This document shows positions 46,075-54,860 of a stretch of 64,000 nt of DNA, piece by piece. The stretch is from Pseudomonas sp. ATCC PTA-122608 (lineage in GTDB: Bacteria; Pseudomonadota; Gammaproteobacteria; Pseudomonadales; Pseudomonadaceae): the NCBI RefSeq assembly GCF_001952855.1, contig NZ_LPNO01000001.1, positions 101,469 to 165,468 of the forward strand, in the 5' to 3' direction. The translations under genes were made by a program, and so were the position numbers. The notes beneath the pieces are model-generated. The model was given only the letters and a program-made list of their open reading frames with translations. It searched no databases and was not told the DNA's origin. Within the stretch, counting starts at the first letter, position 1. Each line of letters opens with the position of its first letter.

Positions 46075-46770
46075 TCATGGGGTCACGGGAGTCATGAACG
46101 CAATGCCGGTGCGCAGCGCTGCGTTACGTACGTGTTCCTGCATGCTTTTCTGGGCCGCCCCGCTGGCGCGCCGGGCCAGCGCACGGAGGATCTTGCGGTG
46201 CTCCTGCCAGGTCTCCATGGCCCGCTCCGGCCGGATGAACGGTAGCTTCTGACTCTCCAGAAATACCTCGGCGCTGGCACTGAGAATATTCACCATCGCC
46301 TGATTGCCGCTGGCCAGCAGGATGCGCTGGTGGAATTCGAAGTCCAGCCGGGCCGCGGCTTCAAAGTCGCCGGCCTTGAGCTCCTTGCGCATCGCCTCGA
46401 CATTGTCTTCCAGGCAATCCAGCTCATCGGTGGTCAGCGTCACCGCCGCCAGCCCCGCGGCAAAGCCTTCCAGGGCGTAGCGCAGTTGGAAGATATCCAG
46501 CGGCGTTGCCTGCGCCGTAAACGGCCAGGCCAAACCCGGAAGCTCCTCGGGCGCTTGCACGAACACGCCCTTTCCCGGCTGCACACTCACCACGCCTAAC
46601 GCACTGAGCGACGACAAGGCTTCGCGCAACGAGGCCCGGCTCACGCCCAATTGCAGCGCCAGCTCGCGCTGGGAGGGCAATGCATCGCCCGGCCCGAAGC
46701 CTTCGTCAGCGATCAACTTGCGGATGGCCTGTAGCGCCACTTCCGGTACGGCTTGGGCGATGGAATTCAT
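46075..46770 (-). CDS. GntR-family regulator, FadR subfamily
   Basis: 231-residue repressor-type protein. The N-terminal winged helix (IRKLIADEGFGPGDALPSQRELALQLGVSRASLREALSSLSALGVV, about 14-60) is followed by an all-helical FCD effector domain (about 85-220) with metal-binding-type residues (FEFHQRILLASGN). It is divergent from a polar amino-acid ABC operon and very likely controls it in response to the substrate or a catabolite. The start MNSIAQAVPEVALQ is favoured over a longer frame that reads into the intergenic region. Confidence 0.9.
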   Translation of the reverse strand: MNSIAQAVPEVALQAIRKLIADEGFGPGDALPSQRELALQLGVSRASLREALSSLSALGVVSVQPGKGVFVQAPEELPGLAWPFTAQATPLDIFQLRYALEGFAAGLAAVTLTTDELDCLEDNVEAMRKELKAGDFEAAARLDFEFHQRILLASGNQAMVNILSASAEVFLESQKLPFIRPERAMETWQEHRKILRALARRASGAAQKSMQEHVRNAALRTGIAFMTPVTP

Positions 46771-47023
46771 AAAAACTCGAGTTTTCGTCAACTGAGCGAC
46801 TAGTTGTAAAGCTATTCGCAGCGCCCGGCAAGCCACGCCCCAAAGGGGCTCGCGGGGTTTTGAAGGCGCTCGAAAAGGGTGCAGAAAACGCGGCAACTGT
46901 TCAGACCAGTAAGACCGCCAGAACTCAACAGCTACCGGCCTTCCAGCGAATTAAGACAGTGCTGGCATGGGCTGTGCACTGGCAAAACTCAGAAAATCCT
47001 TTCGTCCCTTTCGGAGAGTTGCC
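46771..47023. promoter_or_regulatory. Divergent promoter region of regulator and ABC transporter
   Basis: 250 bases holding both promoters. I see no perfect long palindrome; the segment ctgttcagaccagtaagacc (46903-46922) is a loose candidate for a FadR-type site. Not strong enough for a firm operator call. Confidence 0.35.
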
Positions 47024-47809
47024 ATGACCAAGCGTTGCAGCGCCCTGCTCACTGCCCTGTTTGCCAGCCTGATGCTGAGCCAGGCGCCCGCCCAGGCCAA
47101 CGGTCTGGACGATATCGTCGCCCGTGGCACCCTGAAGGTGGCCGTGCCTCAGGATTTCCCGCCGTTCGGCTCGGTCGGCCCGGACATGAAGCCTCGCGGG
47201 CTGGATATCGACACCGCAAAACTGCTGGCCGACCAGCTCAAGGTCAAGCTTGAACTGACCCCGGTCAACAGCACCAACCGCATCCCGTTTCTTACCACCG
47301 GCAAGGTCGACCTGGTAATTTCCAGCCTCGGCAAGAACGCCGAGCGCGAAAAGGTCATCGACTTCTCCAAGGCCTACGCGCCGTTCTACCTCGCCGTATT
47401 TGGCCCGCCAGATGCGCCGATCAGCACCGTTGACGACCTCAAGGGCAAGACCATCAGCGTGACCCGCGGTGCCATCGAAGACATCGAGCTGACCGCCGTC
47501 GCGCCTAAAGAGGCAACGATCAAGCGCTTTGAAGACAACAATTCGACCATCGCCGCCTACCTCGCCGGCCAGGTGGACCTGATCGCCAGCGGCAACGTGG
47601 TGATGGTGGCCATCAGCGAGCGCAACCCCAAGCGCGTACCGGCACTGAAAGTGAAGCTCAAGGACTCGCCGGTCTATGTGGGCGTAAACAAGAACGAGCC
47701 GGCGCTGCTGGACAAGGTCAACCAGATTCTGGTCGCGGCCAAAGCCGACGGCAGCCTGGAAAAGAACGCAATGCAGTGGCTTAAAGAGCCGCTGCCGGCT
47801 GATCTCTGA
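47024..47809 (+). CDS. Polar amino-acid ABC transporter, periplasmic binding protein
   Basis: 261 residues with a signal peptide (MTKRCSALLTALFASLMLSQAPAQA). The mature chain is a typical family-3 binding protein: GTLKVAVPQDFPPFGSVGPDMKPRGLDIDTAKLLADQL, then the ligand-contact segment NSTNRIPFLTTGKVDLVISSLGKNAEREKVIDFS. The conserved Arg in NSTNR binds the ligand carboxylate and the Asp in KVIDFS is typical. It is the first gene of a four-gene operon; a GGAGAG site precedes the ATG. The exact amino acid is unknown. Confidence 0.92.
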   Translation: MTKRCSALLTALFASLMLSQAPAQANGLDDIVARGTLKVAVPQDFPPFGSVGPDMKPRGLDIDTAKLLADQLKVKLELTPVNSTNRIPFLTTGKVDLVISSLGKNAEREKVIDFSKAYAPFYLAVFGPPDAPISTVDDLKGKTISVTRGAIEDIELTAVAPKEATIKRFEDNNSTIAAYLAGQVDLIASGNVVMVAISERNPKRVPALKVKLKDSPVYVGVNKNEPALLDKVNQILVAAKADGSLEKNAMQWLKEPLPADL

Positions 47810-47830
47810 TCGCGGTAACGAGGGTTAGCT

Positions 47831-48499
47831 ATGGCCTATCAATTCGACTTTGTGCCGGTTCTGGCCAATACCGATCTGTTGCTGCGCGGCGCGCTGTTCA
47901 CCCTTGAGCTGACCGCCATCGGTGCAGTACTGGGCGTGGCGCTGGGAATCGTCGGCGCCGTGGTTCGGGCGTGGAAGATCCAGCCGTTCAGCTGGATCTT
48001 CGGGGTGTACGTCGAGTTGATCCGCAACACGCCGTTCCTGGTGCAGTTGTTTTTCATCTTCTTCGGCCTGCCGTCCCTCGGTTTGAAAATCACCGAATGG
48101 CAGGCGGCGGTGCTGGCGATGGTGATCAACCTGGGGGCGTACTCCACGGAGATCATCCGCGCCGGCATCCAGGCGATCCCGCGTGGGCAACTGGAAGCGG
48201 CGGCCGCGCTGGCGATGACGCGTTTCGAGGCGTTCCGCCATGTGGTGTTGCTGCCCGCGCTGGGCAAGGTCTGGCCGGCCCTGAGCAGCCAAATCATCAT
48301 CGTGATGCTCGGCTCGGCAGTTTGTTCGCAAATCGCCACAGAAGAGCTGAGCTTCGCCGCCAACTTTATCCAGTCACGCAACTTCCGTGCTTTTGAAACC
48401 TATGCACTGACCACGTTGGTCTACCTGTGCATGGCGCTGATGATCCGCCAATTGCTGAACTGGATCGGCCGGCGCTATGTCATGAGGAACGCCCGATGA
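47831..48499 (+). CDS. Polar amino-acid ABC transporter permease 1
   Basis: 222-residue HisM/GlnP-type permease with five membrane segments. The cytoplasmic EAA loop reads EAAAALAMTRFEAFRHVVLLPALG (about 120-143). The N-terminal region TDLLLRGALFTLELTAIGAVLGVALGI is typical of the family. It should pair with the second permease; its stop overlaps the next start (ATGA). Confidence 0.92.
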   Translation: MAYQFDFVPVLANTDLLLRGALFTLELTAIGAVLGVALGIVGAVVRAWKIQPFSWIFGVYVELIRNTPFLVQLFFIFFGLPSLGLKITEWQAAVLAMVINLGAYSTEIIRAGIQAIPRGQLEAAAALAMTRFEAFRHVVLLPALGKVWPALSSQIIIVMLGSAVCSQIATEELSFAANFIQSRNFRAFETYALTTLVYLCMALMIRQLLNWIGRRYVMRNAR

Positions 48500-49146
48500 G
48501 TGATTTTTCGTTCTGGGACATCGTGCGCAACCTACTCACCGGCTTGCAGTGGACGCTGTTGCTGTCGCTGGTGGCGTTTATCGGCGGCGGCGTGATCGGC
48601 TTGTTGGTGATGACCATGCGTATCAGCAGCAAAGCCTTCCCGCGCAACGTTGCACGCACCTACATCGAACTGTTCCAGGGCACGCCGCTGTTGATGCAGC
48701 TGTTCCTGGTGTTCTTCGGCATCGCCTTGCTCGGCGTGGACATTTCGCCCTGGCTGGCGGCAGCCATTGCCTTGACCCTGTTCACCAGCGCCTACCTGGC
48801 CGAGATCTGGCGTGGCTGTGTCGACTCCATCGCCCACGGGCAATGGGAAGCGTCCGCGAGCCTGGCCCTCAACCCGCTTGAACAACTGCGCTACGTGATC
48901 CTGCCCCAAGCCCTGCGCATTGCCGTGGCGCCGACCGTGGGGTTCTCGGTGCAGGTGGTTAAAGGCACCGCCGTGACCTCGATCATCGGCTTCACCGAGC
49001 TGACCAAGACCGGCGGCATGCTCGCCAACGCGACCTTCGAACCCTTCATGGTCTATGGCCTGGTGGCGCTCGGTTACTTCCTGCTTTGCTACCCCTTGTC
49101 CCTCAGTGCGCGCTACCTGGAAAGGAGACTGCATGCCTCTGCTTAG
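48496..49146 (+). CDS. Polar amino-acid ABC transporter permease 2
   Basis: 216-residue HisQ/GlnP-type permease with five membrane segments and the EAA loop EASASLALNPLEQLRYVILPQALRIA. The start MSDFSFWDIVRNLL overlaps the previous stop by four bases; the longer frame upstream is an artefact of that overlap. It is coupled to the ATPase gene by a 14-base overlap. Confidence 0.92.
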   Translation: MSDFSFWDIVRNLLTGLQWTLLLSLVAFIGGGVIGLLVMTMRISSKAFPRNVARTYIELFQGTPLLMQLFLVFFGIALLGVDISPWLAAAIALTLFTSAYLAEIWRGCVDSIAHGQWEASASLALNPLEQLRYVILPQALRIAVAPTVGFSVQVVKGTAVTSIIGFTELTKTGGMLANATFEPFMVYGLVALGYFLLCYPLSLSARYLERRLHASA

Positions 49147-49870
49147 AATTTCCGCCCTGCATAAGTATTACGGCGATCACCATGTACTCAAGGGCATCGA
49201 CCTGAGTGTCGAAGAAGGCCAGGTGGTGGCGATCATCGGTCGAAGCGGCTCGGGTAAATCCACCTTGTTGCGCACCCTCAATGGCCTGGAGTCGATCAAC
49301 GATGGAGTGATTGAAGTCGACGGCGAATACCTCGACGCCGCCCGCGCCGACCTGCGCAGCTTGCGGCAAAAGGTCGGCATGGTATTCCAGCAGTTCAACC
49401 TGTTTCCGCACCTGACGGTGGGTGAAAACGTCATGCTTGCGCCACAAGTGGTGCAGAAAGTGCCGAAAGCCAAGGCCGCGCAACTGGCGCGGCAGATGCT
49501 GGAGCGGGTCGGGCTGGGAGAGAAGTTCGACGCCTTCCCTGATCGACTGTCCGGCGGCCAACAGCAGCGGGTAGCTATCGCCCGGGCGCTGGCCATGTCA
49601 CCCAAGGTATTGCTGTGTGATGAAATCACCTCGGCCCTGGACCCGGAACTGGTCAACGAAGTACTCAGCGTGGTGCGCCAATTGGCCAAGGATGGCATGA
49701 CACTGATCATGGTCACCCACGAGATGCGTTTTGCCCGGGAAGTGGGGGACAAGCTGGTGTTCATGCACCAGGGCAAGGTGCATGAAGTGGGTGACCCGAA
49801 AATCCTGTTTGCCAACCCGCAGACCGCCGAACTGGCCAACTTTATCGGCTCGACAGAGACACCCGACTGA
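49133..49870 (+). CDS. Polar amino-acid ABC transporter ATP-binding protein
   Basis: 245-residue ATPase of the GlnQ/HisP type. Walker A GRSGSGKSTL (about 37-46), Q-loop VFQQFNLFPHLTVGENV, signature LSGGQQQRVAIARAL, Walker B VLLCDEITSALD and switch VTHEM are all intact. The start MPLLRISALHKYYG lies within the preceding permease gene. Last gene of the transporter operon; it converges with the fimbrial tip gene with only four bases between stops. Confidence 0.95.
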   Translation: MPLLRISALHKYYGDHHVLKGIDLSVEEGQVVAIIGRSGSGKSTLLRTLNGLESINDGVIEVDGEYLDAARADLRSLRQKVGMVFQQFNLFPHLTVGENVMLAPQVVQKVPKAKAAQLARQMLERVGLGEKFDAFPDRLSGGQQQRVAIARALAMSPKVLLCDEITSALDPELVNEVLSVVRQLAKDGMTLIMVTHEMRFAREVGDKLVFMHQGKVHEVGDPKILFANPQTAELANFIGSTETPD

Positions 49871-49874
49871 GCCG

Positions 49875-50435
49875 TCAGCCAGCCGGCACCAACTCAAAAC
49901 GCCCACAGCCCTCCAGCACGGTTTTGTCGCGCACGGCGGTGGTCGTGTCGAAGAGATAAGTGTCGACTTGCACCTGGGCCGAAAACACGCGACCCACGAC
50001 GGGCAGTCCGGCTGCCAGCACCACCATGGTCTGGTCCGGCAGCAGTTGGCCGCTTCGCTCGGCCCGATTATGCATCGGGGCCAACTCCGCGGGCCTGCCG
50101 TCCAGCACCGCCTGTTGGAGGCTAAGGTTGAAATACCCCTGCTCGCCAAACTTGAAGCCTTGGCCCACAGCGGGTACGCCTCGAAAACGCAGGGCGATGA
50201 GCGTGTCCTGCGGGCACACCACATTCAAATGCACCGTGCGCTTACCAAAAAGTACGCCTTGCGCAGCAGCCTGCCCACCATGGCGCAAGGCGCCAAGATC
50301 AACCTCTGGCCGGCTCAACGACAGACGACATTCTGCGGCATAGGCCTCGCCCGCCATCAACAGGCAGGACAGCATGCCTGCAGCGCCTACCTTAACGGCA
50401 GGTCGCTGAGGCGGTTTCGTAGGGTCGCTCATCAT
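49875..50435 (-). CDS. Minor or tip fimbrial subunit
   Basis: 186-residue secreted protein, the last gene of a chaperone-usher operon. After a signal region (VGAAGMLSCLLMAGEAYA) the mature chain begins AECRLSLSRPEVDLGALR, with a pilin-type disulfide pair (AECR and NVVCPQD). A third cysteine (LEGCGRFELV) sits near the C-terminus. The start codon overlaps the usher end by 44 bases and is preceded by GGAG, so the long overlap is real. It is divergent in sequence from the main pilin and may be a tip adhesin or initiator. Confidence in the role is moderate. Confidence 0.72.
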   Translation of the reverse strand: MMSDPTKPPQRPAVKVGAAGMLSCLLMAGEAYAAECRLSLSRPEVDLGALRHGGQAAAQGVLFGKRTVHLNVVCPQDTLIALRFRGVPAVGQGFKFGEQGYFNLSLQQAVLDGRPAELAPMHNRAERSGQLLPDQTMVVLAAGLPVVGRVFSAQVQVDTYLFDTTTAVRDKTVLEGCGRFELVPAG

Positions 50436-52893
50436 AAGATTGCTCCGCCAGGTCGAGTTGAAGTGTGCACGAAGCCCCGCTTGGCGATGACACCATGAGG
50501 GTTTGCGCGCTATCGATATTGCTCAGGAAAATCATGCCGTCTGCGACTACGTTGGTCAGGAATGCATTACCTGCACCCAGCACCGATGCACCCTGGGGCA
50601 GAGGCTCGCCAGCTGTATCCGTGGCCCTCAGTAGCACGCGTCGAACTTTAACCACCTCGAAGTCGACCTTGCTGAATGAACCTCGCCCGGCCTCCAGCAC
50701 TTTCGTACCGTTCTTGATATCCACCTGCCGCGGCAAGGACTTGCCTTCGATTTCAAGCTGGCTGACTTGATAGGCGGGCAGCCCGGGAAGCACCGCCATG
50801 CCCCAGTGATCAGTCCACACCGGCCCTTGAGGGGTGCTGATGCGGGCCCCGGCTATATCACCGGCCGAGGCGACGCCAAACGTATCCTCGACCCGGTACG
50901 GCGTAAAGGTCACGCCCCGGTCATGGGCCACTACGGCGCCCTGCAATTGCCCGCTATAGCGTGTGCTGGAGCCATCCCGGTCAATGCCCGCGCCCGCCTG
51001 GGTATAACGCGACATGGTGTTGACCCAGCCGCCCACGGCCTGCTCATGATCGCCTCTCAAGTCTCTCTCGCCACGAAGCTCATAGTTGAGGGTTTCATCC
51101 ACACGTTCGTTGTACGTGGTGCCAATACTGGATCGACGACCTTGATGCCGTGCAACAGAGCTGAGGGACCGCTCACGGCCCAGCGGTACAGTGACCTGCA
51201 AGCGAACCCCGACGCCATCATTGTCGCCCCTGGTGTCACCCGACTTACCCACTTGCGAGTCCACCGTCACACCCACGTTCGCGTACCTGAAGTCCTTGCT
51301 CCATGAGCCATAGACGTTTTGGGTGGTCCTGCTATTGAAATGAGCCGCCCGGGAATAGCCCAGCGAAAACTCGCCAACCTCTCGGACAGCCCAACTGAAG
51401 CCCGCGGTGTACTGGGTTTTAAACCGCGCGTCCCCGGCCTCGGCGGCGGCAGTACGCAGGGTGTCGAGCACCTCACGATAGCCTGGGGTTTGAGCAGTCG
51501 CGCTCAGCGACACCTGCACATTGCCTGGCAACGTGCTTCCCAGGGAAACGCTGTTGCGCGCGCCCTGGAGCTTTTTTTTTCGGTCGCGCGCAAGGTTGTT
51601 CCGCAGCCCCAAGGAAAAACGTTCGCCAAAACCGGTGTCCAGCGCAAAGCCCACCGAGTTGTAGTTGTCGGTACCCTGCACCCCGGAGCTGAAGGCGCTG
51701 CGCTTGCCTAATGCCCACGTTCCGCTGGCCATTCCCAGCACAGGCTCTTTGGCGCCACTACGGTTCACATCACGCACCTTGCCCAGCCCAGCCGTATAAC
51801 CCGTCCTGACCGGTACTGCCGCGCGAAAAGACGCCGCCGGCACCACGAAGCTACGTCGCCCTCCTCCTCGCGTTTCGATGACACTGACCTGAAGGTCACT
51901 TGTGCCATTGAGCAAAGGTAAATTGTTCAATGAAAAGGGACCTTCGGGCACCACCGTGGTGTAAATCAGGGCGCCTGATTGGCGTACCTCAACCCGTGAT
52001 TGGCTGACGGCCACGCCCTCAACCACGACGCCTGCACCGCTCGAACCGCTCGCGACCCCGTCGGGAAACAACTGCGCACCCAACAGTTGCACACCGCCAA
52101 ATACCGGGCTGGTGCCGGAGATCTGCCCCAATTGGAGCGTAGATGCCAACGGCACTAAATCACGCTGTGCGTAGGCAAACAGATGCTCAGTAGTGGAGCG
52201 ACCATCGCTGGAGACATACAACTGGCGACTACGGGCAATCCAGTCGCCGAAGTTGAAGCCTATTTCAGTCGAAGCGGAGAGATGACGGCTGGTGTCCTCC
52301 CGCGAATGGCTATTACTGCCCTGCAGGTCATAGTTGAGCATCCCTGCGGTACCGCCCCGGGAGTAGTGGCCAGACCCGCGTTGCAGTTCGCGCAACGCCT
52401 GGGTAGGCACCACCAGGAATACTTCCTCGCTTCCCGGGCGTAACGTTGCGACCGTATTGGGATACTCAGAGAGGAAATCATGGCAAGCCTGGTCAACCGC
52501 TGCGTCTTTGTTCAGTACCCGGGAAGGCACTTGCAAGCCCGCTCGGTCGAGCAAACCACGGGTGAAACACAACTCGCCTTCATGATTGAAACGCACATCC
52601 GCCAGCCCGACCCGGTCACCATTCACCGTCAGCCCGACAACGCGCACGCCTTCGGTGAAACGCGCAGCGCTACGGAAATAACGAGCGACGCCGGGGTCAA
52701 TGCCGCGAGCCTGTAAGGTCGCCAGGTCGAACCCCAGCAACTGGGTGCCGGGCTGGGCAGCGTAAGCCTGCTCAGCCATCCCCGACAGGATCGCCACACA
52801 CACCAGGCCATTACGCCTGAATCGCTCATCGTCACGCTTGGTTTTAGATAGCTTTTTACTGACTGCACCCGTAACTCTTTTGACTTTTCTCAT
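50392..52893 (-). CDS. Outer-membrane fimbrial usher
   Basis: 833-residue usher that receives chaperone-subunit complexes and secretes the growing fimbria. An unusually long signal region (about 45 residues, basic start, ending AYAAQPG) precedes the N-terminal chaperone-binding domain, where LLGFDLATLQARGIDP and ADVRFNHEGELCFTRGLLDRAGL are typical. The barrel shows SNSHSREDTSRHLSASTEIGFN and VEVRQSGALIYTTVVPEGPFSLNNLPLL (plug and barrel), and the C-terminal domains end CTLQLDLAEQSYDERPYETASATCR. The stretch R-K-K-K-L is encoded by nine consecutive A residues. The frame is intact as read. Confidence 0.92.
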   Translation of the reverse strand: MRKVKRVTGAVSKKLSKTKRDDERFRRNGLVCVAILSGMAEQAYAAQPGTQLLGFDLATLQARGIDPGVARYFRSAARFTEGVRVVGLTVNGDRVGLADVRFNHEGELCFTRGLLDRAGLQVPSRVLNKDAAVDQACHDFLSEYPNTVATLRPGSEEVFLVVPTQALRELQRGSGHYSRGGTAGMLNYDLQGSNSHSREDTSRHLSASTEIGFNFGDWIARSRQLYVSSDGRSTTEHLFAYAQRDLVPLASTLQLGQISGTSPVFGGVQLLGAQLFPDGVASGSSGAGVVVEGVAVSQSRVEVRQSGALIYTTVVPEGPFSLNNLPLLNGTSDLQVSVIETRGGGRRSFVVPAASFRAAVPVRTGYTAGLGKVRDVNRSGAKEPVLGMASGTWALGKRSAFSSGVQGTDNYNSVGFALDTGFGERFSLGLRNNLARDRKKKLQGARNSVSLGSTLPGNVQVSLSATAQTPGYREVLDTLRTAAAEAGDARFKTQYTAGFSWAVREVGEFSLGYSRAAHFNSRTTQNVYGSWSKDFRYANVGVTVDSQVGKSGDTRGDNDGVGVRLQVTVPLGRERSLSSVARHQGRRSSIGTTYNERVDETLNYELRGERDLRGDHEQAVGGWVNTMSRYTQAGAGIDRDGSSTRYSGQLQGAVVAHDRGVTFTPYRVEDTFGVASAGDIAGARISTPQGPVWTDHWGMAVLPGLPAYQVSQLEIEGKSLPRQVDIKNGTKVLEAGRGSFSKVDFEVVKVRRVLLRATDTAGEPLPQGASVLGAGNAFLTNVVADGMIFLSNIDSAQTLMVSSPSGASCTLQLDLAEQSYDERPYETASATCR
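51572..51580 (-). repeat. A9 homopolymer within the usher reading frame
   Basis: Nine T on the plus strand, read as GA-CCG-type context CGA AAA AAA AAG in the usher gene. Runs of this length are rare in GC-rich coding DNA and are prone to slippage by DNA or RNA polymerase. A one-base change would truncate the usher in the barrel domain. Confidence 0.8.
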
Positions 52894-52899
52894 GACCGG

Positions 52900-53613
52900 T
52901 CAAGGCGCATTGGCTAGGAGTAATGCGTCGTAGCTGTCGACGGTAAATCCATAGATGGTGGCCGGCTCGAGGGTCACTGAAGTGGCGTCCGGTAGGGCCT
53001 TCTTCAGGTCAACCCTCAACACTTCGCCCGGCAAGATATAGGCGCGAGGAAGGATGGCTTGAATTTTTTGCGGATTGACCTTCACTTCAGTACCCAGTCG
53101 GACCACATAAGGACTGTCGTTGCGCACGATCAGAGTGCTGGCCTGCAGTTGCCAGGTCAGTAGCTCCCAGGGTGCTTCATTTCGAGGCAAGCCTTTGGGG
53201 TGCAGGATCAGGGGCAAATTCTGCCGAAGGCTGATACCGATGGTCGCACCCGAACCGGGTCGCGTCTGAGGAACGCCCTCGAAAGACACGCGCTTCAAAC
53301 GCTGTGTCTTGAGCGGCTCCTTGCCAATCGCCAGGAACCTCACCATCTGCTGCTCCCCTGCATCGACTCGTGCAACAGGCGGCGTTATAAGCACCAACGG
53401 CTCAAGGTCTTCAGGAATATCTTCGATCGTCGAATGAAGTAAGGCGGGGCCTCCATCGGTATTGGTTACGTTGATGCTGACTTCACCCTCCGACTCGTTC
53501 AGCACAATAACGGTTGTTTCAGGACGCATACCATCTGCCCATACACCAGCAGCGAACACCATATTCAAACAAACATACAAAGGTGCAAGAACCTTGAATC
53601 TCAACTGAGTCAT
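52900..53613 (-). CDS. Periplasmic fimbrial chaperone
   Basis: 237-residue PapD-like chaperone. Signal peptide (LRFKVLAPLYVCLNMVFAAGVWA), then the N-terminal Ig domain with the strand G1 type hydrophobic stretch and the motif TTVIVLNESEGEVSINVTNTDG. The conserved region QRLKRVSFEGVPQ precedes the subunit-binding strand, and ISLRQNLPLILHPKGLP is the typical end of domain 1. It should hold unfolded subunits in the periplasm. The gene ends 6 bases before the usher start and follows the pilin gene by 101 bases. Confidence 0.9.
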   Translation of the reverse strand: MTQLRFKVLAPLYVCLNMVFAAGVWADGMRPETTVIVLNESEGEVSINVTNTDGGPALLHSTIEDIPEDLEPLVLITPPVARVDAGEQQMVRFLAIGKEPLKTQRLKRVSFEGVPQTRPGSGATIGISLRQNLPLILHPKGLPRNEAPWELLTWQLQASTLIVRNDSPYVVRLGTEVKVNPQKIQAILPRAYILPGEVLRVDLKKALPDATSVTLEPATIYGFTVDSYDALLLANAP

Positions 53614-53714
53614 CGAACGACCTTCCCATTACCTCAAGAATACAAACCAGTCGACGCAAGCTCTGGCAAAATAACACTCAGCCCTAACTTGCACCGACCC
53701 AATTCAAATAATGC

Positions 53715-54368
53715 TTAGAGGTAACGCAGTTCCAAGGTTGCTTGACCATCAAGAGCGATTTGACTCGTCATATCAAGCTCAGAAGTTTTATTGATAACTG
53801 CCTGAATTTCCAGATTCCCGGCCAGTGTATTCAGTTGGATTGGCGTGTTGGTGCCAGTGTGCCATGCAGCAATGTTCGCGCCTTGCCCCAAAGCCGGCCC
53901 ACCCTGCACCCAACTTGTACCATTATTGATACTGGTAAGAACGTTTACCGCCCTGCCATCAGCCACAGAGTTACGCAGGTGTACAACGTAACCGCCTATT
54001 TTCTGCGCTCTTGCGGTTGTGCCCAAGCCGTAGTTATAGGTATCGGTGTAACTCCCGCCAATCTGACTAACCATCAGGTTCGGGATCCGGCTGCTGGCGC
54101 GGTTATCCACTGCCTTGATACCCACCTTGGTCTTTACGCCGCTGCTGCACCTGATTGCATAAGGAGTAGTCTTGGTGGCCAACTTGGTATAGTTGGTAGG
54201 GCTCAAGGTGCTGGGATTGATAGCGCCGTAATCAATAACAGAGTTAGTGATTGTAAAACTGCAGCTGGAAGGCGCGATAGTACCTTTGACACGAAGATCG
54301 GCGGCTTGCGCGCTCAGACCTGCAACAGCCAGGAACATGCCCACCAATACAGCAATATTTTTCTTCAT
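53715..54368 (-). CDS. Fimbrial subunit, DUF1120-like
   Basis: 217-residue secreted pilin-type protein: signal peptide (MKKNIAVLVGMFLAVAGLSAQA), then ADLRVKGTIAPSSCSFTITNSVIDYGAI with the first Cys of the pilin disulfide and YAIRCSSGVKTKVGI with the second. The C-terminus LDGQATLELRYL carries the penultimate-Tyr-like strand of chaperone-usher subunits. I match it to the DUF1120 fimbrial subunits common in pseudomonads. It is the first gene of the operon, as expected for the major subunit. GC content is visibly lower than in the flanking genes. Confidence 0.85.
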   Translation of the reverse strand: MKKNIAVLVGMFLAVAGLSAQAADLRVKGTIAPSSCSFTITNSVIDYGAINPSTLSPTNYTKLATKTTPYAIRCSSGVKTKVGIKAVDNRASSRIPNLMVSQIGGSYTDTYNYGLGTTARAQKIGGYVVHLRNSVADGRAVNVLTSINNGTSWVQGGPALGQGANIAAWHTGTNTPIQLNTLAGNLEIQAVINKTSELDMTSQIALDGQATLELRYL

Positions 54369-54860
54369 CAGATAGTTACCTTTCAATGAGAGAAACGGCT
54401 AATTACAGATGGCCAGAAACGATCATTGCCCGCGTTCATGCGGACAAACTTATGCAGCACGATGCTCTGATCCATAAATAAATACCGCCACGGCACAAAT
54501 GCCGAATCGAAGTATCGGCATATCAATTCCACAATAAAGCCGGAAAAAATTTCAATCCTCGTATGAACCATCAGGCATATCGCCTTGAACCTTCCTGCGC
54601 CGTTGTGCGAGCGTGCGTAAAATCGCTCAGGATGAATACGAATACGCGTAGGAACTATCAGTTACCTCAATAGGTGCTTGGTTGAACAAATATGGACCAC
54701 ATCAACTATTAACTTAGTAATACGAGATGAACGCACATTTCCTACAACGACAACTCGCCGGTCTCATAGCGGTTTTGGAAAAATTACTCTGGCACTACGC
54801 GTTGGCGTCAGCGGTTGATCGTGGCACGATGTCGAGGTTATCGACCGAGACCCCTTAACC
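54369..54860. promoter_or_regulatory. Long AT-rich region upstream of the fimbrial operon
   Basis: About 490 bases with no convincing gene, between the pilin and ppx starts, which are divergent. It has lower GC than the surroundings. A 7-bp inverted repeat ATGCCGA/TCGGCAT lies at 54499-54521 and a gaatac direct repeat near 54630. The size suggests a long leader or several regulator sites. The ppx promoter is expected near 54770-54850. Confidence 0.5.

Noticed and set aside
46771..47023. FadR-type operator between the GntR and ABC genes
   Set aside because: The candidate segment is not a convincing palindrome, so it is noted only as a loose possibility.
54383..54571. 62-residue frame upstream of the pilin gene
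   Set aside because: No ribosome site or hydrophobic pattern of a subunit; treated as part of the non-coding control region.
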